This document shows, piece by piece, positions 1 through 9,670 of a stretch of 64,000 nt of DNA (its first letter is position 1; the number at the start of each line of letters is the position of its first letter). A program made the translations under genes and the position numbers. The notes under the pieces were generated by a model. That model was not told the origin of the DNA and ran no database searches. It was given only the letters and a program-made list of their open reading frames with translations. The DNA is from VMDJ01 sp038144195 (GTDB lineage Bacteria; Pseudomonadota; Gammaproteobacteria; Chromatiales; Chromatiaceae): assembly GCA_038144195.1 (NCBI GenBank), contig JAYQNH010000002.1, positions 1,240,001-1,304,000 of the forward strand, given 5' to 3'.

Positions 1-1
1 C

Positions 2-709
2 GATGCATTGATGGCAGCGTTAGATGCGATGCGACACTTCATTGCACATGATTTAGCCACTGAGTTTGAAGGTTTGTACGCCAAGCTGACGCAATCTGAA
101 ATGGCATTAACTCCAGAGGCTATGGCTAAGCGCTCACTGCGTAACACCTTACTGCGCTACTTGGCTGTTTATGGTGAAGATAAGTATTTGGAGCTTGCGC
201 ATGATCAATATCAGCAGCAGGCCAATATGACGGATGTAATGACCGCGATGAGCTGTCTTGCAGATAGTACACATGCTAAGCGAAATGATGTGCTGAATGA
301 TTTTGCGCAGCGTTGGGCTAGCGACGCTTTAGTTATGGATAAATGGTTTGCCGTACAGGCCTCGGCAGATCGTGCTGATGTGCTAGATCTGGTGAAGGTA
401 CTGCAGTCTCATGCTGCTTTTTCAATGAAGAATCCTAATAAAGTACGTTCTTTGATTGGTGCTTTTGTGAATGCTAACCCTCGCGCCTTCCATGCGGCAG
501 ATGGTTCGGGTTATAAGTTCTTGGTTGATAATGTGTTGGTGTTGGATAAAACCAATCCTCAGATCGCAGCGCGCTTATTACGTACGATGTCGCGTTGGCA
601 GCGTTATGATGCTAAGCGTCAGGCGTTGATGAAGTCGGGTCTGCAGCGAATCAAAAATGCGGATGTTTCGCGTGATGTGTTTGAGATTGCGGTAACCAGC
701 TTAGGGTGA
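2..709 (+). CDS. pepN: Aminopeptidase N, C-terminal part (5' end outside window)
   Basis: Last 235 residues of an M1-family zinc aminopeptidase, a cytosolic enzyme that removes N-terminal residues from peptides. The frame is open to the window edge, so the catalytic HExxH domain lies upstream and is not seen. The visible part is the C-terminal helical domain, recognised from its close match in order and wording to E. coli PepN: NNMTD-like (here ANMTD), VMDKWF, NPNKVRSLIGAF, FHAADGSGYKF and RYDAKRQ near the end. It stops normally at a TGA. About 70 bases separate it from the next gene. The identification is firm. Confidence 0.93.
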   Translation, partial: DALMAALDAMRHFIAHDLATEFEGLYAKLTQSEMALTPEAMAKRSLRNTLLRYLAVYGEDKYLELAHDQYQQQANMTDVMTAMSCLADSTHAKRNDVLNDFAQRWASDALVMDKWFAVQASADRADVLDLVKVLQSHAAFSMKNPNKVRSLIGAFVNANPRAFHAADGSGYKFLVDNVLVLDKTNPQIAARLLRTMSRWQRYDAKRQALMKSGLQRIKNADVSRDVFEIAVTSLG

Positions 710-782
710 ATGACCAAGTCACTGCGCCTGATAGGATGCGTTTAACTGCGTAGAGTGCGCTCAGTTTTAAAGAGAAGTAATT

Positions 783-1214
783 ATGAAATCGTTATGTCTT
801 GTAGCACACGGTAGTCGACGCCAAGCCTCAAATGATGAAGTTCGTGAGGTGGCGGCGCGTTTGGCTGAAAAAGCGGCTGGTCAATTTGGCTATGTGGATT
901 GCGGCTTTCTTGAATTAGCTGAGCCTTCAATACCGGATGGTATTCAACGCTGTATTGATGCGGGTGCGACCGAGGTTGTGGTAGTGCCGTATTTCTTATC
1001 TGCGGGCCGTCACGTGTCTGAGGATATTCCAGCGGAAGTTGAAAAAAAGATTACTGAACACCCTAATGTGGCAATTCGCATCTCGGCTTACTTGGGTGGG
1101 GCAGAGCAGGTGACTGATTTGTTAATGCAGTCTGCGGATCATTGTCGTTTTTGTACCGATCCTGAAAACTGCCACATCAGTAAGTGTAGTGTTTCGATTC
1201 GCGGCGGCCACTAG
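783..1214 (+). CDS. CbiX/SirB-type chelatase (sirohydrochlorin chelatase family)
   Basis: 143-residue single-domain chelatase of the CbiX/CbiK/SirB class, which inserts cobalt, nickel or ferrous iron into sirohydrochlorin. Metal-binding signatures are AHGSR near residue 9 and AGRHVSEDIP near residue 75. Small CbiX proteins act as dimers. The C-terminus carries four closely spaced cysteines (CRFC, then C..ISKC) that are not part of the chelatase fold and could bind a metal or an Fe-S cluster. cysG, which already has its own ferrochelatase activity, lies 6 kb away, so the metal here is uncertain. ATG with an AGAAG ribosome site. The 3' end overlaps the convergent next gene by 38 bases. Confidence 0.8.
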   Translation: MKSLCLVAHGSRRQASNDEVREVAARLAEKAAGQFGYVDCGFLELAEPSIPDGIQRCIDAGATEVVVVPYFLSAGRHVSEDIPAEVEKKITEHPNVAIRISAYLGGAEQVTDLLMQSADHCRFCTDPENCHISKCSVSIRGGH

Positions 1215-1533
1215 CGGTTTGATTGCGACGAAGTGTACGTTGAGTACACAGGGCTTCGACCTTCCAGCTCAATCCTTCTAATGGGATCTCTGGGTACATA
1301 TCATTCAGTGCAACAAGGCGCTCGCCCTGGTCGTCATTAAGGTACAGACGGAACCAGCGGGTATCCTCGACCATGGCCATGATGTACATGCCAGACTCAC
1401 AGACATTTTTAGGTTCTAGTGTGATCACGCAGCTATCCGGGAACTCGGGCTCCATGCTGTCCCCAAGGACTTGCAGGGCAAACGGTTCTGATTCGCTACA
1501 CGAATTATCACTACCAAATTCATCTGAGCTCAT
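1177..1533 (-). CDS. S24/LexA-like peptidase-domain protein, probably without protease activity
   Basis: 118-residue protein made almost only of the S24 (LexA/UmuD C-terminal) fold. The nucleophile motif GDSMEPEF is present near residue 24, but at the place where the family has the catalytic lysine (T-V-K) the sequence reads R-W-F-R, so the general base appears replaced by arginine. No DNA-binding helix-turn-helix precedes it. Autocleavage is therefore doubtful and the role is unknown. It is convergent with, and overlaps, the CbiX-like gene. Start ATG at 1533. Other reading: a sensor or adaptor that keeps only the fold. Confidence 0.6.
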   Translation of the reverse strand: MSSDEFGSDNSCSESEPFALQVLGDSMEPEFPDSCVITLEPKNVCESGMYIMAMVEDTRWFRLYLNDDQGERLVALNDMYPEIPLEGLSWKVEALCTQRTLRRNQTASGRRESKHYTY

Positions 1534-1615
1534 GGCGCATCTCTATTGAGGTGGGTTTGATATGCTTGGCTGAACAATTGCTCAGTCAACGCTGAAATTA
1601 AAGGCTAATTCTATC

Positions 1616-3437
1616 ATGGTGCAGATCACCAAAGATTCACCGCAAGTCCATAAAGATCGTCGGGATTGGTACAACCTGCGCAGCATGCTGCCATTTTTAT
1701 GGGAGTTTCGAGGGCGTGCTTTATTTGCGTTGAGCTGCTTGGTGTTGTCGAAGGCGGCGAATGTCGGTGTGCCGATTGTGCTGAAGGACATCATCGAGCA
1801 TTTCGAACAAGCTAAGACGCAAGAATTAGCCCTGATTCTGCCTGTGTCATTACTCGTGGCATATGGCATTTTGAAACTCAGCTCGAGTCTATTTAATGAG
1901 TTGCGTGACGTGGTGTTTGCCAAAGTGCGTTATCGGGCGATGCGCCGACTTTCGACGCGCGTTCTCGATCATCTGCATAAGTTGTCACTTCGTTTTCATT
2001 TGGAGCGTAAGACCGGTGCGGTGAGTCGTGACCTTGAGCGAGGTACGCGTTCGGTTAGCCAGATACTTAACTATATGGCATTCAGCATCATTCCGATCGT
2101 GGTGGAGTTTGGTTTAGTGGCGTTTGTGCTGCTGACTCAATATGACCCGATCTTTACCATCGCGATCTTTGGGTCGATTGGTTTGTACATGCTGTTCACC
2201 TTTGCGATCACAGAGTGGCGCATGGATTTTCGTCATCATATGAACAAACTCGACTCGCAAGGTAACTCGATTGCCTTTGATAGTTTAATTAACTACGAAA
2301 CGGTGAAGTACTTTGGTAACGAGAAGCTAGAGCTTAAACGTTACGACGAAACGCTCACTGACTGGGAGCACTGGGCGGTGCGTAGTCAAAGTTCAATGTC
2401 GATGTTGAACTTTGGTCAGGGAGCAATTATTGCGCTAGGTGTCACGCTGGTTATGGTGTTGGCAGCCGATCATGTAGCGACCGGTAAGATGGGTATAGGT
2501 GACCTCGTGTTGGTGAATGCTTTCTTACTGCAGTTGTTTATACCCTTGGGTTTTCTTGGCATTGTGTACCGCCAGATAAAATACTCACTGGCAGATATGG
2601 ATCTGATCTTTAAGTTGCTCGATACGCCGCCTGAGGTGAGTGATAAAGACGATGCGACTGAGCTGAGTGTGACTCGTGGTGAGATTGCCTTTAAGCACGT
2701 CGACTTTGGTTATACCGATCAGCGACAAATAATATTTGATCTCGATTTTACGATTGCGCCAGGAAAAAAGTTTGCGGTAGTCGGTCATAGTGGTGCGGGT
2801 AAATCGACCTTGTCTCGTTTGCTGTATCGTTTCTACGATGTGAATCAAGGTGAAATCACGATTGATGATCAATCGATTGCGACAGTCACACAAGACAGTT
2901 TGCGCCAAGCGATTGGTATCGTGCCGCAAGATACGGTTCTGTTTAATGACACCATTTTTTACAACATCGCTTATGGTCGACCAGGTGCTACGCGCGATGA
3001 AGTGATTCGTGCAGCTGAGTTGGCGCATATCAAAGGCTTTGTAGATGAGTTGCCAGACGGTTGGGATAGTGTAGTTGGTGAGCGTGGCCTAAAGCTCTCT
3101 GGTGGTGAGAAGCAGCGTGTTGCGATTGCTCGTGCGATTCTGAAACGTCCTCAGATACTGATCTTTGATGAGGCAACCTCTTCATTAGATAGCCAAACCG
3201 AATTAGCGATTAATAAAACCTTGGCATCGGTTGCGGAGAATCACACCACCTTTAGTGATTGCGCATCGTCTTTCTACGATTGTGGATGCTGATCGTATTT
3301 TGGTGATGGAAAAGGGTCGCATTGTTGAAAGTGGTACGCATGCGGAGCTGATGGCTTTAGCAGGGCAGTATCGCGACATGTGGGAGTTGCAACGCCAAGA
3401 GCGTGAACAGGAAGAGCAGGCGGGCAATGACGCTTGA
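1616..3437 (+). CDS. ATM1/HMT1-type ABC exporter (one frameshift)
   Basis: Half-size ABC exporter (about 606 residues when repaired) resembling mitochondrial Atm1, bacterial NaAtm1 and heavy-metal-tolerance proteins, which export glutathione or sulfur-metal adducts. An N-terminal membrane domain with about six hydrophobic segments (residues 20-300) precedes the nucleotide-binding domain: Walker A GHSGAGKST near residue 390, signature LSGGEKQRVAIARA, Walker B ILIFDEATSSLD. The frame breaks in TTT at 3251-3253: removing one T joins NHTT to LVIAHRLSTIVDADR, the expected H-loop. The C-terminus overlaps the cca start. The substrate is inferred from family only. Confidence 0.85.
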
Positions 3438-4581
3438 TCAAGTGCTTAGTCGTTCTTATCTCGTCGGTGGCGCGGTGCGTGATGAGCTACTGGGCTTGAG
3501 ATCCATGAACGTGACTGGGTTGTTGTTGGTTGTACTGAAGACGATATGCTGTCGGCAGGCTTTACGCGCTTAGATCCTGAGTTCCCTGTTTTCCTTCATC
3601 CCGAAACAAAAGAGGAATATGCCTTAGCGCGTCGTGAAAAGCACAGCGGTGAAGGTTATCGCGGTTTTCAGATAGATATTCAGAACGTCTCCTTAGAAGA
3701 AGATCTGTTGCGTCGCGATCTCACGATCAATGCGATGGTGCGAGATCCTGACGGTGAGTTAATCGATAAGCATGATGGTGTTTCAGACTTAAATGATGGT
3801 CTGTTGCGTCATATCACAGATGCGTTTGCAGACGACCCAATTCGTTTATTACGCGTGGCACGTTTTGCGGCTCAGTTGGGCAGTCTATTTCGGGTTTCTC
3901 ATAAAACTCATAAATTGATGCGTCAAATGGTCGCTGATCGGATGATGTCGCAAATTACGCCTCAGCGTTTCGGTCGAGAAATTGAAAAGGCCTTTAATGG
4001 TCAGCATCCGTGGCGCCTCTTTGAGGTGTTAGCAGGCTGTGCTGCATTAGCTGAATGGCTACCTGAGTTTATGGGGGAGTTATCTGGTGAGGCGCATACC
4101 AAGAGTCGTCAGTCGGTCGCATTACTAGCCTTACAAAAAGCATCAGAGCGAAGCGATCAAAGCGAGATTCGTTTTGCGGTATTCGTCCTGACTGATCAAA
4201 CAGATGCCAAAAAGCTATTGTCAGTGGCGGATTTACCAAAGCGTTTAACCGAGTTAGCACATGATTTGATGAGTCACCTTCAGGGGCGTGATGTAAATCT
4301 TTTCACTGTTAATGACTGGGTGGGGCTGTTTGAGGAAGCTCAGCTCTGGTTAGCGAATGACAAGTCAGATAAGCGCTGGCAGGTTATCGAGTTAATGATT
4401 AAAGATGATGCTCTGGCTGGCGCATTACGACAGGTAAGAGGAGCGGTCACCGCCATTAATCGTGACAGCCTGAAAGATCAAGCGCTCAGTGGTAAGGCGC
4501 TTAGGTGATGCGATTAAGCAGCAAAAGCGCGATACCATGGTGCGTATGTTAGATAAGGTTATTCAGCGTGGCAGTTATTAA
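3427..4581 (+). CDS. cca: tRNA nucleotidyltransferase (CCA-adding), two frameshifts
   Basis: Class II CCA-adding enzyme that builds or repairs the tRNA 3' end. ATG at 3427 overlaps the preceding ABC gene. The frame opens with SYLVGGAVRDELLG, shifts near 3496-3500 and then continues ERDWVVVGCTEDDML; the central part has RRDLTINAM and DPIRLLRVARFAAQL. A second shift near 4500 separates the last 26 codons (GDAIKQQKRDTMVRML and on to a stop at 4579-4581), which overlap the next start. With both shifts repaired the length is about 384 residues. It looks like the short bacterial form without the C-terminal HD extension. Essential or near-essential, so the breaks are probably read errors. Confidence 0.88.
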
Positions 4582-6181
4582 TCGACGTCGCACTCGTCCA
4601 GAGCGCGCGGTTTCTGGCCGCGTGTTGGGAATGATGTATCGCGTTGGGATGTTGGCACCTTTGTTGGTGTTTTTATTTGCGCTTATCAGCGCGGTCACGG
4701 TTTTCTCTTTAATGGTGATGCAAAAGATCGATTTTGATAACGCAATGAAAATGCTCGGTGTAAGTGTTGTCAGTATGACCATTATGTTTTGGATCATGTT
4801 GTCGCGTATGCGTAACCGCTTGCTTGATCCGCTATCACGATTGGAGGCGTCAATCGCCCGGGTAATATCAGGTGAGCCCAACACGCACATTTCATTACAT
4901 GCCCCTGGTGTTCTCAGAAATATGGTTGAGGATATCCGTAGCATCAATGATGAGCTGAATGAGCTCTATGACGACATGGATCAACGAGTCGCGCAACAAA
5001 CCAGTCGTTTAGCGCAAAAAACAGCATCACTAAAGATTCTTTACGATGTTGCGGCATCCATTAACCAAGCGGATAGCTTGGATGAGTTGTTGTTGCGCTT
5101 TTTACGCATATTGAAACAAATGGTAAATGCGCAAGCTGCGACAGTGCGTCTAATGCAGCCAAATGGTGTGTTACGTCTTGTGGGGGCGATGGGGCCCAAT
5201 AATCAGATTTTGCGTGAGCGTGAGATGTTGCCGTTAGATTTATGTGTCTGCGGTAAAGCACTATCTCCTGGCGATATCTTGTGTGAAAACCGTGAGCTGC
5301 ATTGCGTTAACAAATTAGGGCGCACGATGTTTACCGATGATCAGATTGAAAAGGTCACTGTGAATCTTGAGTATCAAGATCAGTTGCTCGGTCAGTACCA
5401 GTTACATGTGTCTAAGAATGGCTTGTCTGAGCGTGAAGATATTCTGCAGTTGTTAGAGACGATTGGTAGCCATTTGGGTATGGCAGTAGCTAAACAAAGT
5501 TCTGATATTGAAGCTCAACGATTATCACTAGTTGATGAGAGAACAGCACTTGCGCATGAGTTGCATGATTCGTTAGCTCAAACCTTGGCGAGTTTGAGAT
5601 TCCAGGTGCGCTTACTGCAAGATGAAATTAACAAGGGTGATCCTCAGTCAATCTCTGACGATATGTTGCGTTTGAAGAATGGTATTGATGAAGCACACGA
5701 TGAATTGCGTGAGCTGTTGCACAGTTTTCGTGCGCCAGTAGATCAAAAAGGTCTGGCGAATGCGTTGGAAAATATGACCAAGGCGTTCGAGAAAGATACG
5801 GGTGTGAAAACCTTCTTCCAAAAGGAGTGGTCTGATCCAGCATTGAGCCCCTCGGAAGAGGTTCAGATCATGCGTATTGCACAAGAAACCTTAGCCAATA
5901 TTCGCAAGCACGCCAAAGCCAATGTGGTCCGTATGTTGTTGACCTTCAATAAAGATAAGGGGCTCTCACTATTGATTGAGGATGATGGCGTGGGTTTTGA
6001 TAGCGCTGATAAGCAGGGTAAGCCGGGAGAGCATGTTGGCCTTACGATTATGGAAGAGCGTGCTGACCGCTTGGGTGGCACATTGCGAATCGAGAGTGAA
6101 GCAGGAGAAGGCACCCAAGTCGAGTTACACTATCAACCGTCTGCTAAATCAAAACAGCCAGAGAAGCGCTGGATAATCTAA
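4568..6181 (+). CDS. NarX-like sensor histidine kinase without periplasmic sensor
   Basis: 537-residue membrane kinase of the NarX/NarQ (HisKA_3) family. Two hydrophobic segments (about residues 33-55 and 62-82) are separated by only a few residues, so the periplasmic nitrate-binding domain of NarX is absent. A HAMP-like linker and a GAF-like region (about 150-310) follow. The GAF-like region has a cysteine group at about residues 226, 228, 239 and 245 (CVCGK, CENRELHC). Then come the phosphorylated His motif ALAHELHDSLAQ and the ATPase boxes DDGVGFD and GLTIMEERA. GTG start at 4568 overlaps the cca end. It is translationally coupled to its response regulator (TAATG). A redox or metal signal sensed in the cytoplasm is an inference. 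Confidence 0.85.
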   Translation: MAVINRRRTRPERAVSGRVLGMMYRVGMLAPLLVFLFALISAVTVFSLMVMQKIDFDNAMKMLGVSVVSMTIMFWIMLSRMRNRLLDPLSRLEASIARVISGEPNTHISLHAPGVLRNMVEDIRSINDELNELYDDMDQRVAQQTSRLAQKTASLKILYDVAASINQADSLDELLLRFLRILKQMVNAQAATVRLMQPNGVLRLVGAMGPNNQILREREMLPLDLCVCGKALSPGDILCENRELHCVNKLGRTMFTDDQIEKVTVNLEYQDQLLGQYQLHVSKNGLSEREDILQLLETIGSHLGMAVAKQSSDIEAQRLSLVDERTALAHELHDSLAQTLASLRFQVRLLQDEINKGDPQSISDDMLRLKNGIDEAHDELRELLHSFRAPVDQKGLANALENMTKAFEKDTGVKTFFQKEWSDPALSPSEEVQIMRIAQETLANIRKHAKANVVRMLLTFNKDKGLSLLIEDDGVGFDSADKQGKPGEHVGLTIMEERADRLGGTLRIESEAGEGTQVELHYQPSAKSKQPEKRWII

Positions 6182-6834
6182 TGCGTATATTGATGATCGA
6201 TGATCATGCTCTTTTTCGAATGGGGCTAGGGGAGTTGCTAGAACGTCGCGGTATTGAAGTTATCGCGGCTTTAGGTAATTGCCATGAGGGTATCGATAAA
6301 GTCGCTGAGCTTGAGCCAGATGTTGTGTTGCTCGATATGCGTATGCCGCAGGTGAATGGTCTGCAGGTGCTTATCGAGTTACGTCAGCGTGGCGCAGCGA
6401 TGCCAATTGTAATGCTGACCACTAGTCGTGATGAATCTGATGTGGTTCAGTCGCTACAAAACGGTGCCAATGGCTATCTTTTAAAAGATATGGAGCCAGA
6501 TGAGCTTATCGAAGCGCTGAAAAATATTGTGGCGGGCCAAACAGTTGTTGCGCCAGATCTCGCGATGATTCTTGCTAAAGCCTTGCAAGGTGATTTACCC
6601 GAGGCGGATAGCCCAGGTAAGTCATTTACCCATCTGACCAAACGAGAAAAAGAGATCTTGTGTTTGTTAGCCGATGGACAAAGTAATAAGTTAATCGCGC
6701 GTAATTTGGGTATCAGTGATGGCACGGTTAAGATGCACGTGAAGTCGATCTTGAGAAAGATCGATATAAGCTCGCGTGTTGAGGCTGCAGTGATTGCCGT
6801 TGAGCAAAAGTTATGTGCGCGTAATGTCGACTAG
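6181..6834 (+). CDS. NarL-type response regulator
   Basis: 217 residues: receiver domain (acidic pair DD near residues 7-8, phospho-acceptor in VVLLDMRMP near residue 54, conserved K in YLLKDMEP) followed by a LuxR/NarL helix-turn-helix (LTKREKEILCLLADGQSNKLIARNLGISDGTVKMHVKSIL, spanning about 155-195). The start overlaps the kinase stop by one base, so the two are co-translated partners. The family activates or represses respiratory genes. Target genes are not visible here; no NarL-box search was possible. The rhodanese 15 bases downstream is probably in the same transcript. Confidence 0.9.
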   Translation: MRILMIDDHALFRMGLGELLERRGIEVIAALGNCHEGIDKVAELEPDVVLLDMRMPQVNGLQVLIELRQRGAAMPIVMLTTSRDESDVVQSLQNGANGYLLKDMEPDELIEALKNIVAGQTVVAPDLAMILAKALQGDLPEADSPGKSFTHLTKREKEILCLLADGQSNKLIARNLGISDGTVKMHVKSILRKIDISSRVEAAVIAVEQKLCARNVD

Positions 6835-6849
6835 ATTCGGAGTAGTGTT

Positions 6850-7329
6850 ATGAATCGTTTTTTGAAGTTAATGGAAGAGTCGATAAAGGACATCAAGGAA
6901 TTGATGCCGTGGGACTTAGAAGAGCGTCTTGCTGAAAATCCGGATCTTGTGATTGTTGATGTGCGCGAGCCAGAAGAATATGCCGCCATGCACATCCCAA
7001 ATTCAATCAGTGCGCCGCGTGGCATCTTAGAGTCTTGTGTGGATTGGGATTACGACGACACGATTCCTGACTTGGTTCGTTCGCGTGATAAAGAGGTTGT
7101 TGTTGTGTGTCGCTCGGGTAACCGTAGCTTGATGGCGGCTTTCTCAATGATTGTATTAGGTTACAAAAACGTTGCTTCGTTAAAAACCGGCCTGCGTGGT
7201 TGGAATGATTATGAACAACCCTTGATGGATCAAACGGGTAAAGAAGTCGATATTGATGATGCTGAGGAATATTTCACCTCGGTTGTTCGAGATGATCAAC
7301 GAACGCCGGCTGATTGGGCGGGATATTAA
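6850..7329 (+). CDS. Rhodanese-domain protein
   Basis: 159-residue single-domain rhodanese (sulfurtransferase) with an N-terminal leader helix and a 30-residue acidic tail. Family signatures: VIVDVREPEEYAAMHIPNS and the active-site loop VCRSGNRSL near residue 97, where the cysteine carries the persulfide. Strong ribosome site GGAG 9 bases before ATG. It follows the NarX/NarL pair by 15 bases and is followed by a bidirectional terminator. No signal peptide, so cytosolic. The acceptor of its sulfur is unknown. Confidence 0.88.
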   Translation: MNRFLKLMEESIKDIKELMPWDLEERLAENPDLVIVDVREPEEYAAMHIPNSISAPRGILESCVDWDYDDTIPDLVRSRDKEVVVVCRSGNRSLMAAFSMIVLGYKNVASLKTGLRGWNDYEQPLMDQTGKEVDIDDAEEYFTSVVRDDQRTPADWAGY

Positions 7330-7354
7330 AAAAGGGGCTTGAAGCCCCTTTTTT
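7327..7354. terminator. Bidirectional Rho-independent terminator
   Basis: Stem AAAAAAGGGGCT / AGCCCCTTTTTT with a TGA loop, so the transcript of either strand ends in a U run. It lies between the convergent rhodanese and cysG genes and directly abuts both stops, the reconstructed cysG stop being inside the U run. Confidence 0.9.
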
Positions 7355-8805
7355 ATGCGCGAGTCGCGTTGTGTTCGGTGCCCGGCAGGATGGGTGGTTG
7401 TTGCCCCTTGGCTTGATGTCTGAGGTGGGGTGAACCAAGAAAGCTTCTCTTGTAGCTCAACCACATCGCCGACGATGATCAACGTCGGTGGTTTAGGTTG
7501 TTCACGCTCAGCGATTTCAGGCAGGGTATCAATGGTGCCAGTGAAAACACGTTGGCTATGTGTGGTGCCTTGCTGAACCAGTGCCGCAGGTGTGTTGCCT
7601 GGCATGCCATGCGCTTGTAGCTCGCGGCTGATAACAGGTAAACCTTTCAAGCCCATGTAGAACACAATCGTTTGGGCGGGTTGTGCTAACTGCGCCCAAT
7701 TTAAGTTCATGGTGTTGTCTTTCAGGTGACCGGTGACAAAGGTCACTGATTGCGCGTAATCACGGTGAGTCAGTGGAATGCCGGCGTAACTTGCACAACC
7801 TGCAGCTGCTGTCACACCTGGAACAACTTGGAACGGCACACCTTGAGCTGCAAGGGTGTCGATCTCTTCGCCACCACGACCAAAGATGAACGGATCACCA
7901 CCTTTAAGGCGTAATACGCGATGGCCTCCTTTCGCCAGATCAGCCAGCAATTGATTGATCTCTTCTTGGCGCATGGCGTGATTGTCACGCTCTTTACCCA
8001 CGTAGACACGACGTGCATCACGGCGAGTCATATCTAAGATGGGCTTGGCGACTAGGCGGTCGTAAACCACAACATCCGCTTGTTGCATCAAACGCAGTGC
8101 ACGGAAGGTCAGTAGATCAGGATCACCAGGACCGGCACCGACCAAATAAACCTCACCCATGCCTTGCAACTTGCTGGCTTTTTCGAGCTCTTGTTCAAGC
8201 AGGTGCTCGGCTTCATCAAAGTGGCCTGAGAATACGCGTTCGGCAACGCCACCTTGGAAGATGCAATCCCAGAAGCGACGACGATCTTCGCTGTTATCAA
8301 AAGCTTCTTTGACGCGTTTGCGGAATTTGCTGGCTAACTCAGCTAGGCGGCCGTAGCCCGCAGGAATAAGTGATTCCAAACGAGTGCGAATCATGCGCGC
8401 CAATACCGGTGAAGCGCCACCGGTTGAAACCGCAGCCACCACGGGAGAGCGGTCAATGATCGACGGCATGATGAAGTTGCCATCATCTGGGTTATCGACC
8501 ACGTTAACGGGGATACCTTTAGCTTTCGCGGTTTGGGCAATCTGACGATTCACATCCAGATTATCGGTCGCGCCAATTACCAAAATGGCGTTATCCAGAT
8601 CGTTATCTGCGTAGGTTTTGCTGATGTGCTCAATCTTGCCGTCGGCCAACATGTTTTGCAGAGCAGGGCAGAGCTCTGGCGAGACAACCTGCACCTTAGC
8701 TTGCGCGCGGCACAGCAGAGAGACTTTACGAGTGGCGATTTCTCCACCGCCGATAACGACGCAAAGTTGTTGTTTTACATCAAAAAAAATCGGTAGATGT
8801 TGCAT
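7353..8805 (-). CDS. cysG: Siroheme synthase (dehydrogenase/ferrochelatase + SUMT), frameshift near 3' end
   Basis: Fused enzyme that makes siroheme from uroporphyrinogen III. The N-terminal NAD-binding dehydrogenase/ferrochelatase (GGGEIATRKVSLL near residue 19, SRP-like middle) is followed by the methyltransferase (VYLVGAGPGDPDLLT near 218, LRLKGGDPFIFGRGGEE, VVPGVTAAAGCASYAGIPLTHRD). As read, the frame runs on through the terminator into the opposite gene. Removing one C from the run at 7404-7407 gives a tail ending THNATRA-like (TEHNATRA) and a TAA at 7355-7353, about 483 residues, which is the normal length. Divergent from rhd. Siroheme serves sulfite and nitrite reductases. Confidence 0.93.
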
Positions 8806-8957
8806 GAATTAACCCACGGGAATGGCCCGAAAACAGCCGCACAATCTACCTCAGAAACCGCAGGAGGCAAAGGCTCAGCTTGAATATATCAGCGTTTTAT
8901 AATATACTATTTTGATTGGTTTTTCAGCCAGATAGGCGAAAATTTCACGAGGTTTAT

Positions 8958-9294
8958 ATGTTAGTTAAAGAGATTGAAGCAACTGAACTACAGCGCCGCA
9001 TTGCAGCTGGCGATGACGTCATGGTGCTCGATATTCGTAGCGATGGCTGAATGGGCACAGGGTGTTCTGCCTGGTGCTGAGCATTGGGCGATGCATCTGA
9101 TCCCTTTGCGTATGCAAGACCTTCCGAAAGATAAAGATGTGGTTCTTTATTGCCGTAGTGGTGCTCGCTCACATCACGCTTGCCAGTTCTTGGCTCAGCA
9201 AGGTGTTGATAATGCTATTAATTTGCGTGGCGGCATCATTTCTTGGGCGCAAAACGGCTTCGATATTGTCGCTCCAGATCGCGCTCGCGCCTAA
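8958..9294 (+). CDS. Rhodanese-like sulfurtransferase of the rhd-tusA-dsrE2 cassette (frameshift)
   Basis: About 111 residues when repaired. ATG at 8958 gives MLVKEIEATELQRRIAAGD and VMVLDIRS, then one extra base near 9042 shifts the frame; it resumes MAEWAQGVLPGAEH and the active loop YCRSGARSHHACQFLAQQG. The cysteine in CRSGAR is the persulfide carrier. Position immediately before tusA and dsrE2 matches the Rhd-TusA-DsrE2 relay known from Allochromatium and other sulfur oxidisers, in which Rhd loads TusA. An AT-rich stretch with a TATAAT at 8898-8903 lies upstream and may hold the -10 element. Confidence 0.85.
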
Positions 9295-9400
9295 GCGTTT
9301 TAGTCCTTTAGGGTAGGTTGCATTCCCTACTTTATTGGAATATAACGTTTTACCGATTTTTGTTACATAAACGTTAAATATAGCTTCCCGGAGGTTGCAT

Positions 9401-9633
9401 ATGTCTGAATTTCACGAAGAGCTAGATGCATCAGGTTTGAACTGCCCACTACCAATTTTGCGCGCTAAGAAAACGCTGGCGGGTATGGAGTCAGGTAAGG
9501 TTTTGCGCATCGTTGCAACTGACCCAGGTTCTGTAAAAGACTTCGAAGCTTTCGCTCAAAGCAAACCGGTAACGAGTTGCTAGATTCTGGCGAAGAAGGC
9601 GGCAAGTTCGTATTCCGCATTCAAAAGGCGTAA
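9401..9633 (+). CDS. tusA: TusA sulfur-carrier protein (frameshift)
   Basis: About 77 residues when repaired. ATG at 9401 follows a clear GGAGG. The sulfur-binding motif CPLPILRAKKTL is near residue 16; VATDPGSVKDFEAFA is typical of the family. The frame breaks in the sequence around 9566 (AAACCGGT): restoring one base gives GNELLDSGEEGGKFVFRIQKA and a TAA at 9631. It carries persulfide between proteins in tRNA thiolation, molybdenum-cofactor work or sulfur oxidation; next to dsrE2 and rhd the oxidative role is the likely one. Confidence 0.9.
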
Positions 9634-9670
9634 TCGATTTTTCGATTCCCTTGCTTACTAAGAGAGCAGA

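Noticed and set aside
1582..1923. Antisense frame opposite the ABC exporter start
   Set aside because: It is a shadow of the well-supported exporter gene on the other strand.
3231..3437. Separate small protein after the ABC exporter
   Set aside because: It is the exporter C-terminus displaced by one extra T.
7180..7352. C-terminal extension of CysG into the rhodanese gene
   Set aside because: It passes through a terminator and antisense to a real gene; one C removed restores the normal stop.
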